64,000 nucleotides of DNA from Nitrososphaeraceae archaeon (GTDB lineage: Archaea; Thermoproteota; Nitrososphaeria; Nitrososphaerales; Nitrososphaeraceae): assembly GCA_009377575.1 (NCBI GenBank), contig WHTU01000011.1, positions 1 to 64,000 on the forward strand. The letters run 5' to 3'. Positions 55,148 through 63,853 of this stretch are shown one piece after another (position 1 is the first letter of the stretch; each line of letters starts with the position of its first letter). The notes under the pieces are model-generated. The model saw nothing but the letters and a program-made list of their open reading frames with translations. It ran no database searches and was not told the origin of the DNA. The translations under genes were made by a program, and so were the position numbers.

Positions 55148-55792
55148 ATGCATATGTACGTAAAAGTTCTACAAGAAACTTCAGGCAGATATGCTCCAAG
55201 CAGAATTCTTTCCTTTGACATTGCACATGTATTCAAAACATTTCAGCTCATAGAGAGTAAAGGCCATATAAGTAGGGATTTGCTATGTCAAGAACTTAAT
55301 CTTGGCGAAGGATCGATTAAGACACTAATCAAGCACTTGAAGATGCAAGACCTAATAGAGACTAGTAGAATAGGAACAAAAATGTCAGGTAAGGGGAATA
55401 GAATTTTTTCGCACATTTTATCATCTGTTCCAAGAGAATGCGTTCTTCCTAAATGTTCTGTTGCTTTAGGTAAGTATAACTATGCAGTTTTATTGAAACA
55501 AATTAGCTTTGCGGTCAAGTCTGGAATAGAACAAAGAGATGCAGCAATCAAAATGGGTGCTATAGGTGCTACCACACTATTCTATACCAATGAAAAATTC
55601 ATTATACCAGGAACCAAGTATGATACACTAAAGAGAGAACCTCATATTGGACAATTATTGGTCCACAAGTTAAAGCCAGAATATATGGATGTTGTAATAA
55701 TCGGAAGTGATGACACTGACAAGAGGGTTGCCGAGCTTGCCGCAAAGAATGCGGCGTTATTGACTGTTGTGAGTCATGATAAACATATTTAG
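55148..55792 (+). CDS. DUF4443 winged-helix regulator
   Basis: A 214-residue protein. The N-terminal winged helix is DIAHVFKTFQLIESKGHISRDLLCQELNLGEGSIKTLIKHLKMQDLIETSRIGTKMSGKG. The C-terminal domain (CSVALGKYNYAVLLKQISFAVKSGIEQRDAAIKMGAIGATTLFY, then EPHIGQLLVHKLKPEYMDVVIIGSDD) matches what I know as DUF4443, an archaeal ligand-binding-like domain with unknown effector. The ending AELAAKNAALLTVV resembles small-molecule regulatory domains. Divergent from the cupin gene. Confidence 0.85.
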   Translation: MHMYVKVLQETSGRYAPSRILSFDIAHVFKTFQLIESKGHISRDLLCQELNLGEGSIKTLIKHLKMQDLIETSRIGTKMSGKGNRIFSHILSSVPRECVLPKCSVALGKYNYAVLLKQISFAVKSGIEQRDAAIKMGAIGATTLFYTNEKFIIPGTKYDTLKREPHIGQLLVHKLKPEYMDVVIIGSDDTDKRVAELAAKNAALLTVVSHDKHI

Positions 55793-56426
55793 ATCTTTAT
55801 TACTTTAGCTTGCATTTGCTTACTTCTATATACTACATATTACCGAATGTGTTGAATAAACCACCCAACGGTTTATACCCCGGGGTTAGAATTTCTATTT
55901 TTTCATTCGTATGGGATCTCATCGAATCCTCTTATACCACTTCGCAAATAGTCTATGTATTCGCCATCGAATTTGTTCTAATATTCCCTCGGACGGCTAG
56001 TTCGTCTTTACTCTTGAAATGAAATGGATACAGATGAGCCAGAAAAAAGAGGCGACAAGTAAGAGCTATTTTCATATACGAAAATCAACTATTTAAAAGT
56101 CAAATCATTGAAAAAGTAGAAAAAGAACAAAATAACATGATACGAGCTGATGATAGAAGATATGTTTTTGATTCCTATGAATGTTTGAATATATTTAGAA
56201 AGCTTAAGAGTGTGTATGGTAATAGCAACAGAACTCTTTTTTCATTCTTTTATTGTAACTAAAATCGAAAAGCAAAAGTCATTAAATCAATATTGAGTTG
56301 ATTATGCCAAATCCCAATTCTCAAAATTAAATTAAAAATGTATGATGTTCTTATTGGAACATCACATCTTAGTTGTGATGATTAAGTTTTTGTTTACAAT
56401 CATCATAGTATCCTGTGTATCTATTA
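55793..56426. other. intergenic region with a weak fragment
   Basis: 634 bp without a supported gene. A plus-strand frame from about 56037 to 56261 encodes a protein-like stretch (FIYENQLFKSQIIEKVE, then DRRYVFDSYECLNIFRKLKS), which starts just after a stop and has only a late ATG at 56138. It might be a gene remnant. Confidence 0.4.
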
Positions 56427-56999
56427 CTACCTTTCCCCAACGCCACCGCCATACTGTGAATATTCCCCGCTACCGTGACCAGATTTCATCATTCCTTCAT
56501 TTCCCATCATCATCATTCCTTCCCCACCTGCACCGCTGCTATGCATCATTTGCTGCATTTTCATCCATTCCTTATGAGATACCTCATCTGATGCTAATAC
56601 TTGTCCGTTCCCAGGATCTACTATAACCTTATAGAATTCCATTTCTGGTGTACTTAGGAGAATCGTATATGCCAAGTATCCGCCATGATCACCGCCGAAG
56701 GCTGCCAATGCAAATGAATTATTACCTACCGACTGCTCTGCAGTAGTTATTGCTTGGGTGAGTGTTGTATTAACTTTAGAACCAATTGCTTCAAAAATAG
56801 TTTGCTCTAGATTAATCGTTCCATTGATCTTACCCATCTTCTGTTGGTGACCAGAGGTCATATTTCCATAGTCACCATACTCGCCCATCATTGACTTCTG
56901 TGCATTAACCACTTGCTCAGTTGCAAAAGTTGTTAAACCAGTTAGGGCTAACAAAGCAGCCGTAACTATCCCGGTCGTAGCCCAAATCTTTGCTTCCAT
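56427..56999 (-). CDS. secreted PepSY-like protein with Met/Gly-rich tail
   Basis: A 190-residue precursor with a signal peptide (IWATTGIVTAALLALTGLTTFA). The core TINLEQTIFEAIGSKVNTTLTQAITTAEQSVG and LAYTILLSTPEMEFYKVIVDPGNGQVLASDEV follows the PepSY pattern (alpha helix then YxVxVD...G.V). The C-terminal 45 residues are rich in Met, Gly and His (MKMQQMMHSSG, MMMMGNEGMMKSGHGSGEY), a composition known from extracellular copper-binding proteins. Copper binding is an inference. Monocistronic. Confidence 0.78.
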   Translation of the reverse strand: MEAKIWATTGIVTAALLALTGLTTFATEQVVNAQKSMMGEYGDYGNMTSGHQQKMGKINGTINLEQTIFEAIGSKVNTTLTQAITTAEQSVGNNSFALAAFGGDHGGYLAYTILLSTPEMEFYKVIVDPGNGQVLASDEVSHKEWMKMQQMMHSSGAGGEGMMMMGNEGMMKSGHGSGEYSQYGGGVGER

Positions 57000-57387
57000 T
57001 TCGGGTACATAAGGTCATTTATTCTATTTATCTATTTTACAATTTGCAACAGATTTTCTTTCAGATTAAAAGTGGATTTATGTTATCTATATAGATGCTC
57101 TTTAACGAAGTGTTTTCTTTGGCACATCTGATGACAATATTCTATAGGCTGCTAATTATATTGAAGACTAGCAAATCATCAATTCGAGTCGACCGAAATA
57201 GCTATTCTTAACTAAAGTCTAGAGGTCAAGTTATAACGACCATCTCGGCATACCATCACTATCAAAAGAATATGAATCATATCTGTCGGGGTTCAAACGC
57301 ATTACACTTAATGCCAACATTGTCTAAACCACCAAGTTGGAAGATACTAATATGTTATATAGCTGTTCTTTTGTTACTATATGAGAG
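57000..57387. other. intergenic region between divergent secreted protein genes
   Basis: No gene supported. GGGGTTCAAACGC near 57288 recalls a tRNA T-arm but no acceptor stem or anticodon arm can be built. Promoters of both flanking genes must lie here. Confidence 0.45.
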
Positions 57388-58200
57388 ATGAAGAATACCA
57401 GTAATAATGAGCGGAGCTATTCTTTCGTCACAGTTAATATTTTTATGATAATGGCAATGTTAATAATATCGGTGCCAGTTGGCTACTTGTACACCATAGC
57501 ATTCACATATCCAATCCAAGCACAGGTTCAACTAGAACAACAGCAACAATCATCCTCATCTCCAACTTCATCATCACAACAACAAGAGGGACAAAGAGCA
57601 TCCACTCCCTCCTCACCCTCCTCAACCTCATCATCTTCAGGGAGGGTGATGGAATTTGGTACTGACTCAGAGAGTGATGATGTGGACACATTACCTGCTT
57701 CTACTTTGTCACCATTGCAAGATGATAGTGGTCGTGACAATAATACTTCTCAAGAAAATCTCATCACTGGATCCTTTGGAGGTGACCGTATCTCTGGTAC
57801 CGATGGGAACGATATAATTATTGGCCTTTTAGGTACCGATACTATAAATGGCGAAGGAGGAAATGACAAAATCCAAGGAAACGAAGACTCTGACAAATTA
57901 TATGGCGATGCAGGAAATGATCTACTCCAAGGAGGAATTGGAAGTGATCAGATCTTCGGCAGAACAGACAATGATGTAATAGTAGGAGGACTTGACGATG
58001 ATTATTTGGTTGGCAATGAGGGTAATGATAAACTGTATGGTAGCGAGGGAGACGATATTCTAATTGGGAGTGCTGGGGCAGATTACTTTGATTGTGGTGA
58101 TGGAACAGATGTGGTAACAGACTTCAATGTATCAGAAAATGACGATAACGCAGGAGATTGTGAAGAAATCATAGGTACTGAAACAATCGTATCTGGTTAA
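57388..58200 (+). CDS. secreted RTX-type calcium-binding repeat protein
   Basis: A 270-residue protein. The signal or anchor is IFMIMAMLIISVPVGYLYTIAF (about 17-38). A long Ser/Gln/Pro linker follows (about 45-90). From about 128 to 245 the protein is built of nonapeptide RTX repeats of GGxGxDxI type (GTDGNDIIIGLLG, GEGGNDKIQGNE, GDAGNDLLQGG, GSEGDDILIGS). These form a calcium beta roll. There is no catalytic domain, so it is likely a surface or matrix protein. RTX proteins in archaea are less common than in bacteria, and transfer is possible. Confidence 0.9.
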   Translation: MKNTSNNERSYSFVTVNIFMIMAMLIISVPVGYLYTIAFTYPIQAQVQLEQQQQSSSSPTSSSQQQEGQRASTPSSPSSTSSSSGRVMEFGTDSESDDVDTLPASTLSPLQDDSGRDNNTSQENLITGSFGGDRISGTDGNDIIIGLLGTDTINGEGGNDKIQGNEDSDKLYGDAGNDLLQGGIGSDQIFGRTDNDVIVGGLDDDYLVGNEGNDKLYGSEGDDILIGSAGADYFDCGDGTDVVTDFNVSENDDNAGDCEEIIGTETIVSG

Positions 58201-58662
58201 AATCGACAATCTAGAAGCGTTCACTTCTATCCCTAAAGTGACTGATGCTCTAGATGTCCTTTGTTTCCTCTCATTTCACGTGAACACACTTTCGTTTCCA
58301 TGTATACTTATGAACTTATCCAATGTTATAGTCTGGATCAAGATTCTTGAATTCAAATAGAAGATGGTGTTTTGGATGATGTGTCATGCTCAAAGACACA
58401 GAGTCGGCGACATAGGTATAACATATAAACAGCTTGGGAATTGAGGGGAGATTCTGTTTTCCACCCGAATGGTCGAAATCTAATATAGTATGTCAAAAAG
58501 TTGATCATATTTAGAGCAAGAGGAAAAAATATATCTATCAAAAAGTTTTGTGATCACCTTATATCAATACCTTGACCACGATAAGATATTGCTTACGCCT
58601 TGGAATTGCTTCAATAAATGCAAGGATTATGTATTTATCTATCTGCTTAGGTATGGTTTCTT
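58201..58662. other. intergenic region, no gene supported
   Basis: 462 bp. No credible coding frame or repeat is seen. The promoter of the glutaredoxin-like gene should be near 58625-58650 (TTATGTATTTATC). Confidence 0.45.
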
Positions 58663-58929
58663 GTGTCCAAAAGGAAACCAGTTTTATTTATAGATGAGTC
58701 TGACGATTCTTCGAAAGCACTTGAACTCTTGAAAATATCAGGAATTGAATATGTAGAATACGATATCAAGAAATTCGAGGATAGCTGTTGTGGTGAACTT
58801 TCCACAACCACAGCTCCTTCGCTTTTTGCAATTGAGGGAACGTTTAAAGGCCTTGAGAAAATCAATGAATATATCTCAACTAGAGGCAATACCATTTCTG
58901 ATCGTGAATCTGAGAGCGCCTATTGGTAA
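58663..58929 (+). CDS. glutaredoxin-like small protein
   Basis: An 88-residue protein with a GTG start. The order strand-helix-strand (KPVLFIDESDDSSKALELLKISGIEYVEYDI), then a TTTAPSLFAIEGTFKGLEKINEYI segment with the cis-proline and glycine turn, fits a glutaredoxin/thioredoxin fold. The usual CxxC position after the first strand reads DESDDSS, so it lacks redox cysteines there; a CC pair occurs instead at residues 43-44 (EDSCCGEL). A redox role is uncertain; it could be a binding-only variant. Confidence 0.65.
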   Translation: MSKRKPVLFIDESDDSSKALELLKISGIEYVEYDIKKFEDSCCGELSTTTAPSLFAIEGTFKGLEKINEYISTRGNTISDRESESAYW

Positions 58930-59319
58930 GTGTTGAATGTGAGATATGCATGTAGGGTTACTGTATTAGAGATTAATCTTGTACAGAAATAATTCAAAAG
59001 AGAATTAAATAATCAGTATCTGTCTTGAGAAACAAGATGTTTCTCGTAAAAAGAAGTGGCCAATGCACTAGATCAACAAGCCAACCTCGATTTTCGGTCT
59101 TCTCTTTGATTGAAACCTCTAATCCGTATTTCAACACGCTATGTATTGCTACATTGGTCATGGTAATTATAAACTTGTGATCTCATGCCTCAAGTTATCT
59201 AATGTTTTGCAGTCCTCCTTTTACCATCAATATAAAAAAACGTGGCAAATAACTAATAACTAATAATCAATATTCCATAGAATAAGAATTAACAAAAAAG
59301 TATGAATTACTTGGTCATT
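58930..59319. other. intergenic region, no gene supported
   Basis: 390 bp between convergent genes with nothing recognised beyond AT-rich runs that could end transcription (ATATAAAAAAACG near 59230). Confidence 0.45.
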
Positions 59320-59793
59320 TTACATTTTACTATAATCCCAAGTTGAGTAATATTTTGGGCTAATCTCCAAGACAACTGATTGACCTTTCTTTATTGCATC
59401 CATAAGTGCTTGGGAGATAGGATTTTCTAGACTTCCTAAATATCTCAAATGTATCTTTTCCGCAACTGGAACGTTAAAGTCTATATCTTCATAAATCTTC
59501 ACAGTTCCCTTTCCTCGTACACCTTTGTATGGAGGGTTTTGATCATCGATGCAAAAATAAACCATATCGTTCCTTTTGAGATTGTTTGTTTTCTTCGATT
59601 GTTTTCCTGTTTCAACGTATATCTTGTCCTTTGAGGAATCGTAATAGTACCAAGCGGGATGAATGTTTGCATGGCCATTCTCATCTACTGTCCCAAGATG
59701 CACATTCAAAATCTTAGAATTTAAGAAATCCTTAGTTTCTTGCTCGCTCAGGGGGGCGCCAAATCCTGGGCTGGCATTTAAAATCTTTGACAT
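59320..59793 (-). CDS. pyridoxamine 5'-phosphate oxidase-like flavin split-barrel protein
   Basis: A 157-residue split barrel: LSEQETKDFLNSKILNVHLGTVDENGHANIHPAWYYYDSSKDKIYVETGKQSKKTNNLKRNDMVYFCIDD and KGVRGKGTVKIYED. This follows the PNPOx-like/F420-binding group. HPAWYYYD and SKKTNNLKRN hold the usual cofactor phosphate contacts. Whether it uses FMN or F420 cannot be decided; Thaumarchaeota make F420. It ends in a typical WDYSKM helix. Monocistronic. Confidence 0.87.
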   Translation of the reverse strand: MSKILNASPGFGAPLSEQETKDFLNSKILNVHLGTVDENGHANIHPAWYYYDSSKDKIYVETGKQSKKTNNLKRNDMVYFCIDDQNPPYKGVRGKGTVKIYEDIDFNVPVAEKIHLRYLGSLENPISQALMDAIKKGQSVVLEISPKYYSTWDYSKM

Positions 59794-60700
59794 AGAGATT
59801 ATGATATATTTGCGTATTTAAACTGTTTCGAATCAGATTGAATTTCTATGTCAGTCTAATGTTTCTTTCCAATAGTAAGTTTTCATTTAAATACGAGATA
59901 TTTTACTAAGCTTAGAAAAACCATTTGTTAATTTCATTAATTATCCAAACTTTGTTATACGTTACATATGATTTGAGTAAGTACGCATGAATCATGCATC
60001 GGTTCCCTCAAATGGCAGATCCTCGAATATTGCTTTATTCAATCTGGGCTAAATTTGGATGTGAATTGGAAAAAAGTATAATAGATCTGAAAATGGATCT
60101 TTATATGTGCATATCATACTATTAATGAACAAGAGATGGAATAATAATTGGTAGTACAATATTGAAGTAAGAATAAGGACTACTTACTTGAATATCACTA
60201 ATGATATTTTAACCCCTTCACAAGGAAGACGTTGTTCCTCTCTAACTAGAACAAACAAACAAAAGGCAGGTCTACCAGGAATGGCCAGGCGAAACCTATC
60301 CTCGATGAACCCTTTACGGGAGACGGTGGTTAGATTCCGCAGTACTATGTACACGACAAATTATAAAAAAGGTTAGATAGGACGACCAGGATTGGATTGG
60401 AGATAAGAAAATGGCCGCCCAACCTACCCCTATGCTTGAAGTATCACTTAATTATATTCAAACTATTAAAGAGTTTCAGAAAAGGTAGGACGATCAAGAA
60501 TGTCAGACGCATTGATCGCCTACCCCATAGCGCATTGATTGAACAGTGAGGTTCATGATGAGTGACTTATGTCCCCCACTGCCATTGCTTGTATAACAGA
60601 TTATAAAACGGTTAGAAAATAAAAGTAAAGGAAGAGTTACTGGGTTATTTATCTGTGAAACTGCTCAAGTTTTTAGGAGCCTGTCTTATGGTATAACCTA
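59794..60700. other. intergenic region, no gene supported
   Basis: About 900 bp. A plus-strand frame at 60188-60376 is basic and Ser/Arg-rich, but I see no conserved pattern and would not call it. No tRNA, repeat or mobile-element remnant is recognised. Confidence 0.45.
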
Positions 60701-60952
60701 TTGCCTTGTGAGAATCCTAGCCATAAGGAACACATAACAAATTTTGTAAAGAAATACCCTACTACAAAAGGAAACGTGCCAAAGACACTCATACTAGTAG
60801 ATTCCAAGGATTGGGCTATTTCATTAGAAGACCTTAAAGCGAATACAACGGAATGCTGTCAGGTCTGTTGTATAAGTGAAGACATAATTCGAGCTAGTAG
60901 TCGGAAGAATGAACCCAATAGACCATGTTCATGTCAACGTGATACAAAATAG
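60701..60952 (+). CDS. possible small cysteine-rich protein
   Basis: An 83-residue frame with TTG start. It has CENPSHKEHITNFVKKYP at its beginning, KTLILVDSKDWAISLEDLK in the middle, and cysteine groups ECCQVCC and CSCQRD that could hold zinc. No family is recognised and there is no ATG. The middle part is protein-like, which is the main support. Confidence 0.35.
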   Translation: MPCENPSHKEHITNFVKKYPTTKGNVPKTLILVDSKDWAISLEDLKANTTECCQVCCISEDIIRASSRKNEPNRPCSCQRDTK

Positions 60953-61045
60953 TGGAGAAGGGGCTTTGTTACTCTGACTAGCAACAAAAGACAAAAGAAT
61001 TAAATTCCCAGAAAAACCTATATATATTCATTTAGTACCGAGAAC

Positions 61046-61321
61046 ATGACTTTATTAACTCCATCTGAACTTAATATGTACAGACGTAAGTTTTTATGTG
61101 CACTCTATAAGTTAGCAAAAGGACTTATGGATAAACCAGTAGATGCTGATAAGGTATTCAAGGAGATGGATATTGGCTCTTTCATTGGTGCTGAACAAGA
61201 AGCCACAGACAACCTAGTTGAAAATGCAATACTAAATGAATATGTTAAACGAGAGAACGGACGTGAAATAATGTTAACTACAGACGGAGTTGAGTGGTGC
61301 ATGAGGGAATGTAATTTATGA
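61046..61321 (+). CDS. small winged-helix-like protein, function unknown
   Basis: A 91-residue protein. The helix LNMYRRKFLCALYKLAKG is followed by a pattern fitting a winged helix: ADKVFKEMDIGSFIGAEQEATDNLVENAILNEYVKRENGREIMLTTDGVEWC, where the last part resembles the usual wing and closing helix. A TATA-like TATATATATTCATT lies at about 61018-61033. It is followed by the next gene after 32 bp, so the two are probably cotranscribed. Function unknown; DNA binding is an inference. Confidence 0.65.
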   Translation: MTLLTPSELNMYRRKFLCALYKLAKGLMDKPVDADKVFKEMDIGSFIGAEQEATDNLVENAILNEYVKRENGREIMLTTDGVEWCMRECNL

Positions 61322-61353
61322 GTAAAAGAACGGCCAGAAAAGTCTAACTAAAA

Positions 61354-61821
61354 ATGCATACGCTTTCACGCAGACTTTATGGCCACGATAAAGAAAGACA
61401 ATTCTTTGACCAAATAGTAATGAATTATTATTTTCTTTTTACATTTAACGTATTCGAACACGCGATACGATTGATATGTGCGAAGTATAATAATAGACTG
61501 TTCCAAGAGCAGGAAAAGAGTTTTAATGGTTCGTGTAAAGGAATAACAAAAGATTTAGGCCTAAAGAAGGGGGATAAGTTTATCGATCTCATAATATACC
61601 TTCGTAACGCTTTTCATAACAATGGTCTGTTTGTTCCTGGAGGAAGTTTGAAAGATACTGAAATTAGATGGAATAAGACAATCTATTATTTCATTAAAAA
61701 TCGGCCCGTAAAAGAGTCAAAGGGTGAATATGGTTATTCATTTGTTCCGATTTGCCATGAAATTATGACCTTTTTCAATGAAATAATGAGTTCGGTTCCT
61801 GTTCAAAAATTTAGTTATTAA
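61354..61821 (+). CDS. helical protein with HEPN-like RNxFH motif
   Basis: A 155-residue protein with mostly helical content. FDQIVMNYYFLFTFNVFEHAIRLICAKYNNRLF forms a long first hairpin; then DKFIDLIIYLRNAFHNNGLFVPGG gives an R-N-A-F-H motif, close to the HEPN Rx4-6H RNase signature though one to two residues shorter than the usual spacing. It ends in a helix pair near EIMTFFNEIMS. HEPN proteins are common in toxin-antitoxin and defence systems, often paired with a small partner, and the preceding winged-helix-like gene could be that partner. Family assignment is inference. Confidence 0.6.
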   Translation: MHTLSRRLYGHDKERQFFDQIVMNYYFLFTFNVFEHAIRLICAKYNNRLFQEQEKSFNGSCKGITKDLGLKKGDKFIDLIIYLRNAFHNNGLFVPGGSLKDTEIRWNKTIYYFIKNRPVKESKGEYGYSFVPICHEIMTFFNEIMSSVPVQKFSY

Positions 61822-61958
61822 GTTGATCCTACCGAACCCGTCAGATAAGCCAATGTACATTTTAGCTTGATTTCAACGTGGGTTCTAGTAAATACTTTAC
61901 AGGAATGAACGCTAAGAAGTAATCTTCTGTGAAGGCAGAGGCTACTTCTGGCCCTCTA

Positions 61959-62774
61959 TCAACTATAAGGAAATTGTTGTGACACTTCTGCTAAGTCTGC
62001 TATTATTGTAGATGCGTCACTGTTTTCTGGTGCTTCCCATACAACTAATGTTTGTTCGTCTCCTTCTCTAAGGTCAGGGAAATTGTGAGTACTATCAATC
62101 ACAAATCCTCTACCTTGTAGATCTTGTGTATGTTGAGCAAGGTCCTCTGTAGGGACCATCAGAAGGCCGATCGTCGGAGGATTGCTTCCAGTTGTCCCTT
62201 GTTGAGATGAAGGATCGTCATCGGTTACACTAATATTTCCTCTCATTATGAATCCATTTTCATACTCTACAGTATCTGCATAACTAAAGTCACCTATTTC
62301 ATTAAAGGTATAATTCCTTGCATCAAATTCAGAAAACTCACCTGTTTGATAGAGAGGATTAGAACTACCTCCGCCGCCAGAGATGGCTAAATTATGCTCG
62401 TGTCCTACATCGCCATTAAACCAAACGACATTAGTCCCAGGGCTTATCGTGACACTCTCAGGTACAAATGGTTGATTTAGATATCTGGCTTCATCTTCTT
62501 CTCCTGGGCCATGGTGTCCTTCATTTGGTATCAGAATAAATAAATTCTGTGCACCATCTCCCACATTGAATTCATGGGTATCATAAATACTCGTTGCAAT
62601 GCCTGACGTACTGTTGTTAACTAAGGGTTGCTGTAGTGGTTGTTCAGTAACAGAGTTATCTTCATCATCTGATACTGACCCAAACACATTCTGGTCATGC
62701 AATCCAAAGGGATTAAAATATACCATTACGAGCAACAGCCCTAGGACTGAAATAAGAAAAGATTTATTATCCAT
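61959..62774 (-). CDS. secreted cupredoxin-like protein, intact paralog
   Basis: A 271-residue precursor with signal peptide (ISVLGLLLVMVYFNPFGL). The core resembles a blue-copper fold: FILIPNEGHHGPGEEDEARYLNQPFVPESVTISPGTNVVWFNGDVGHEHNLAIS and NEIGDFSYADTVEYENGFIMRGNISV. His in GHEH and elsewhere could be ligands, but the usual C-terminal Cys-His-Met set is not seen, so copper binding is uncertain. A C-terminal domain (PPTIGLLMVPTEDLAQHTQDLQGRGFVIDSTHNF, GDEQTLVVWEAPEN) is shared with the broken copy at 28502-29393. Confidence 0.85.
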   Translation of the reverse strand: MDNKSFLISVLGLLLVMVYFNPFGLHDQNVFGSVSDDEDNSVTEQPLQQPLVNNSTSGIATSIYDTHEFNVGDGAQNLFILIPNEGHHGPGEEDEARYLNQPFVPESVTISPGTNVVWFNGDVGHEHNLAISGGGGSSNPLYQTGEFSEFDARNYTFNEIGDFSYADTVEYENGFIMRGNISVTDDDPSSQQGTTGSNPPTIGLLMVPTEDLAQHTQDLQGRGFVIDSTHNFPDLREGDEQTLVVWEAPENSDASTIIADLAEVSQQFPYS

Positions 62775-63059
62775 ACTTCTGGCACAGTATGATACAGTAT
62801 AAATAGATTGGGTCTGCTATGTAACACTTTGCAATTCTAACATTGCACACGTAGACAGGCTTTGGCGCGGCATCCTTAACTCATTTAATGTGGGGATAAT
62901 AACAAGAGCACTCCACCCTTAGATGAATAATCCTGCTCACTTGGAAGGGCGTTCTTCCGACTTCTTGGAGATGGTCTACCATCCGTTTCTATCGCAGCCA
63001 CTAGTATAGGTAATACATTTTCCTAACAGTGATACTAAGGCGGGTGCTTGCAAGATAAA

Positions 63060-63416
63060 TTATAAAAGAGATCTAAGAGAACTTCTTTTTTTGTATACTT
63101 GGATACTTTTTTTGACGATCTCTATGTATCTATCGATTGCACACTCTATTTCCTTCTCCCAGAAACGAATTACAGTATAGCCTTTTGACTTTAAGTAATT
63201 ATTATGGATTCTATCCTGTATCCATACGTCTTTAGCAGTCACAGTTTTCCATTCTTTTTTTGAGGTCTTGAATTTAAAAAATAGAAGATCGGTCGGTTCG
63301 TAGATTCTAGGATCAGGATGCCATACCCCGTCATCCACAAACAACGCTATGTTTCCTTCTGGAAGATAGAAATCCATTATACCCATACCATATCTGCGTT
63401 GGACTTGTAAACCTGC
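63060..63416 (-). CDS. Vsr-like (PD-(D/E)XK) endonuclease, N-terminally short
   Basis: The family-like reading begins after TGA 63417-63419 (AGLQVQRRYGMGIMDFYLPEGNIALFVDDGVWHPDPR); the first ATG is 63395 or 63386. VDDGVWHPD parallels the FVDGCFWHGC motif of very-short-patch repair endonucleases, IMDFYLP supplies the earlier catalytic Asp, and IQDRIHNNYLKSKGYTVIRFWEKEIE matches the Vsr ending (RD...L...GW.V.R.WE.E). Length is about 108-119 against about 140 for Vsr, so the N-terminus is missing or replaced. It could be a standalone nuclease of DUF559 type or a decayed gene. No methylase gene is adjacent. Confidence 0.65.
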   Translation of the reverse strand, partial: AGLQVQRRYGMGIMDFYLPEGNIALFVDDGVWHPDPRIYEPTDLLFFKFKTSKKEWKTVTAKDVWIQDRIHNNYLKSKGYTVIRFWEKEIECAIDRYIEIVKKSIQVYKKRSSLRSLL

Positions 63417-63544
63417 TCAGTGTTTTGAATAATAATATGGGAAAAAAATGGTCGAATAAGTACCACATGATCATGTTCTGTCTCTCAATCTGCTGTGGAA
63501 ATAGTTGTTGAAACCAAGATATGGTGGGGAAAAACTCAATGCAT

Positions 63545-63853
63545 CTACAAAAGAGTAATTCTAAACAATACCAATAATCCCCCCAGTTCTGCGACATGTA
63601 TGGCCAAAAAATACGGGATCAATGTGGGAGCATAAAGCGGCTCCATCATAAAATAGCCAAAAACAGCAATTACATTGTGTAACATCAACAGACTAACAAA
63701 AAGCATTAGGCCAATAGTAAATTTAGCCTTACTACTCTTGTAGACTTTTGCATACAGTACAAGTAGTGCTATTAGGACTGCAATATTTGCTGAAGCTACA
63801 ATCGCATTAGCACTGATCAGAGGATCCAACCTAACAGCACCAAAATATAGCAA
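63545..63853 (-). CDS. small three-helix membrane protein, function unknown
   Basis: A 102-residue protein with three hydrophobic segments (about 14-35, 45-66 and 72-95): AIVASANIAVLIALLVLYAKVY, FTIGLMLFVSLLMLHNVIAVFGYF and LIPYFLAIHVAELGGLLVLFRITLL. Two His (LLHN-like, AIHV) lie within helices and might bind heme or metal. I recall short proteins of this kind in Thaumarchaeota, without known function. Its promoter would lie in the window's last 150 bp. Confidence 0.75.
   Translation of the reverse strand: MLYFGAVRLDPLISANAIVASANIAVLIALLVLYAKVYKSSKAKFTIGLMLFVSLLMLHNVIAVFGYFMMEPLYAPTLIPYFLAIHVAELGGLLVLFRITLL

Noticed and set aside
57280-57310. possible tRNA T-arm (GGGGTTCAAAC)
   Set aside because: No cloverleaf structure can be drawn.
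63331-63597. 88-codon minus-strand frame overlapping the nuclease
   Set aside because: Out of frame with the Vsr-like reading and no protein-like pattern.
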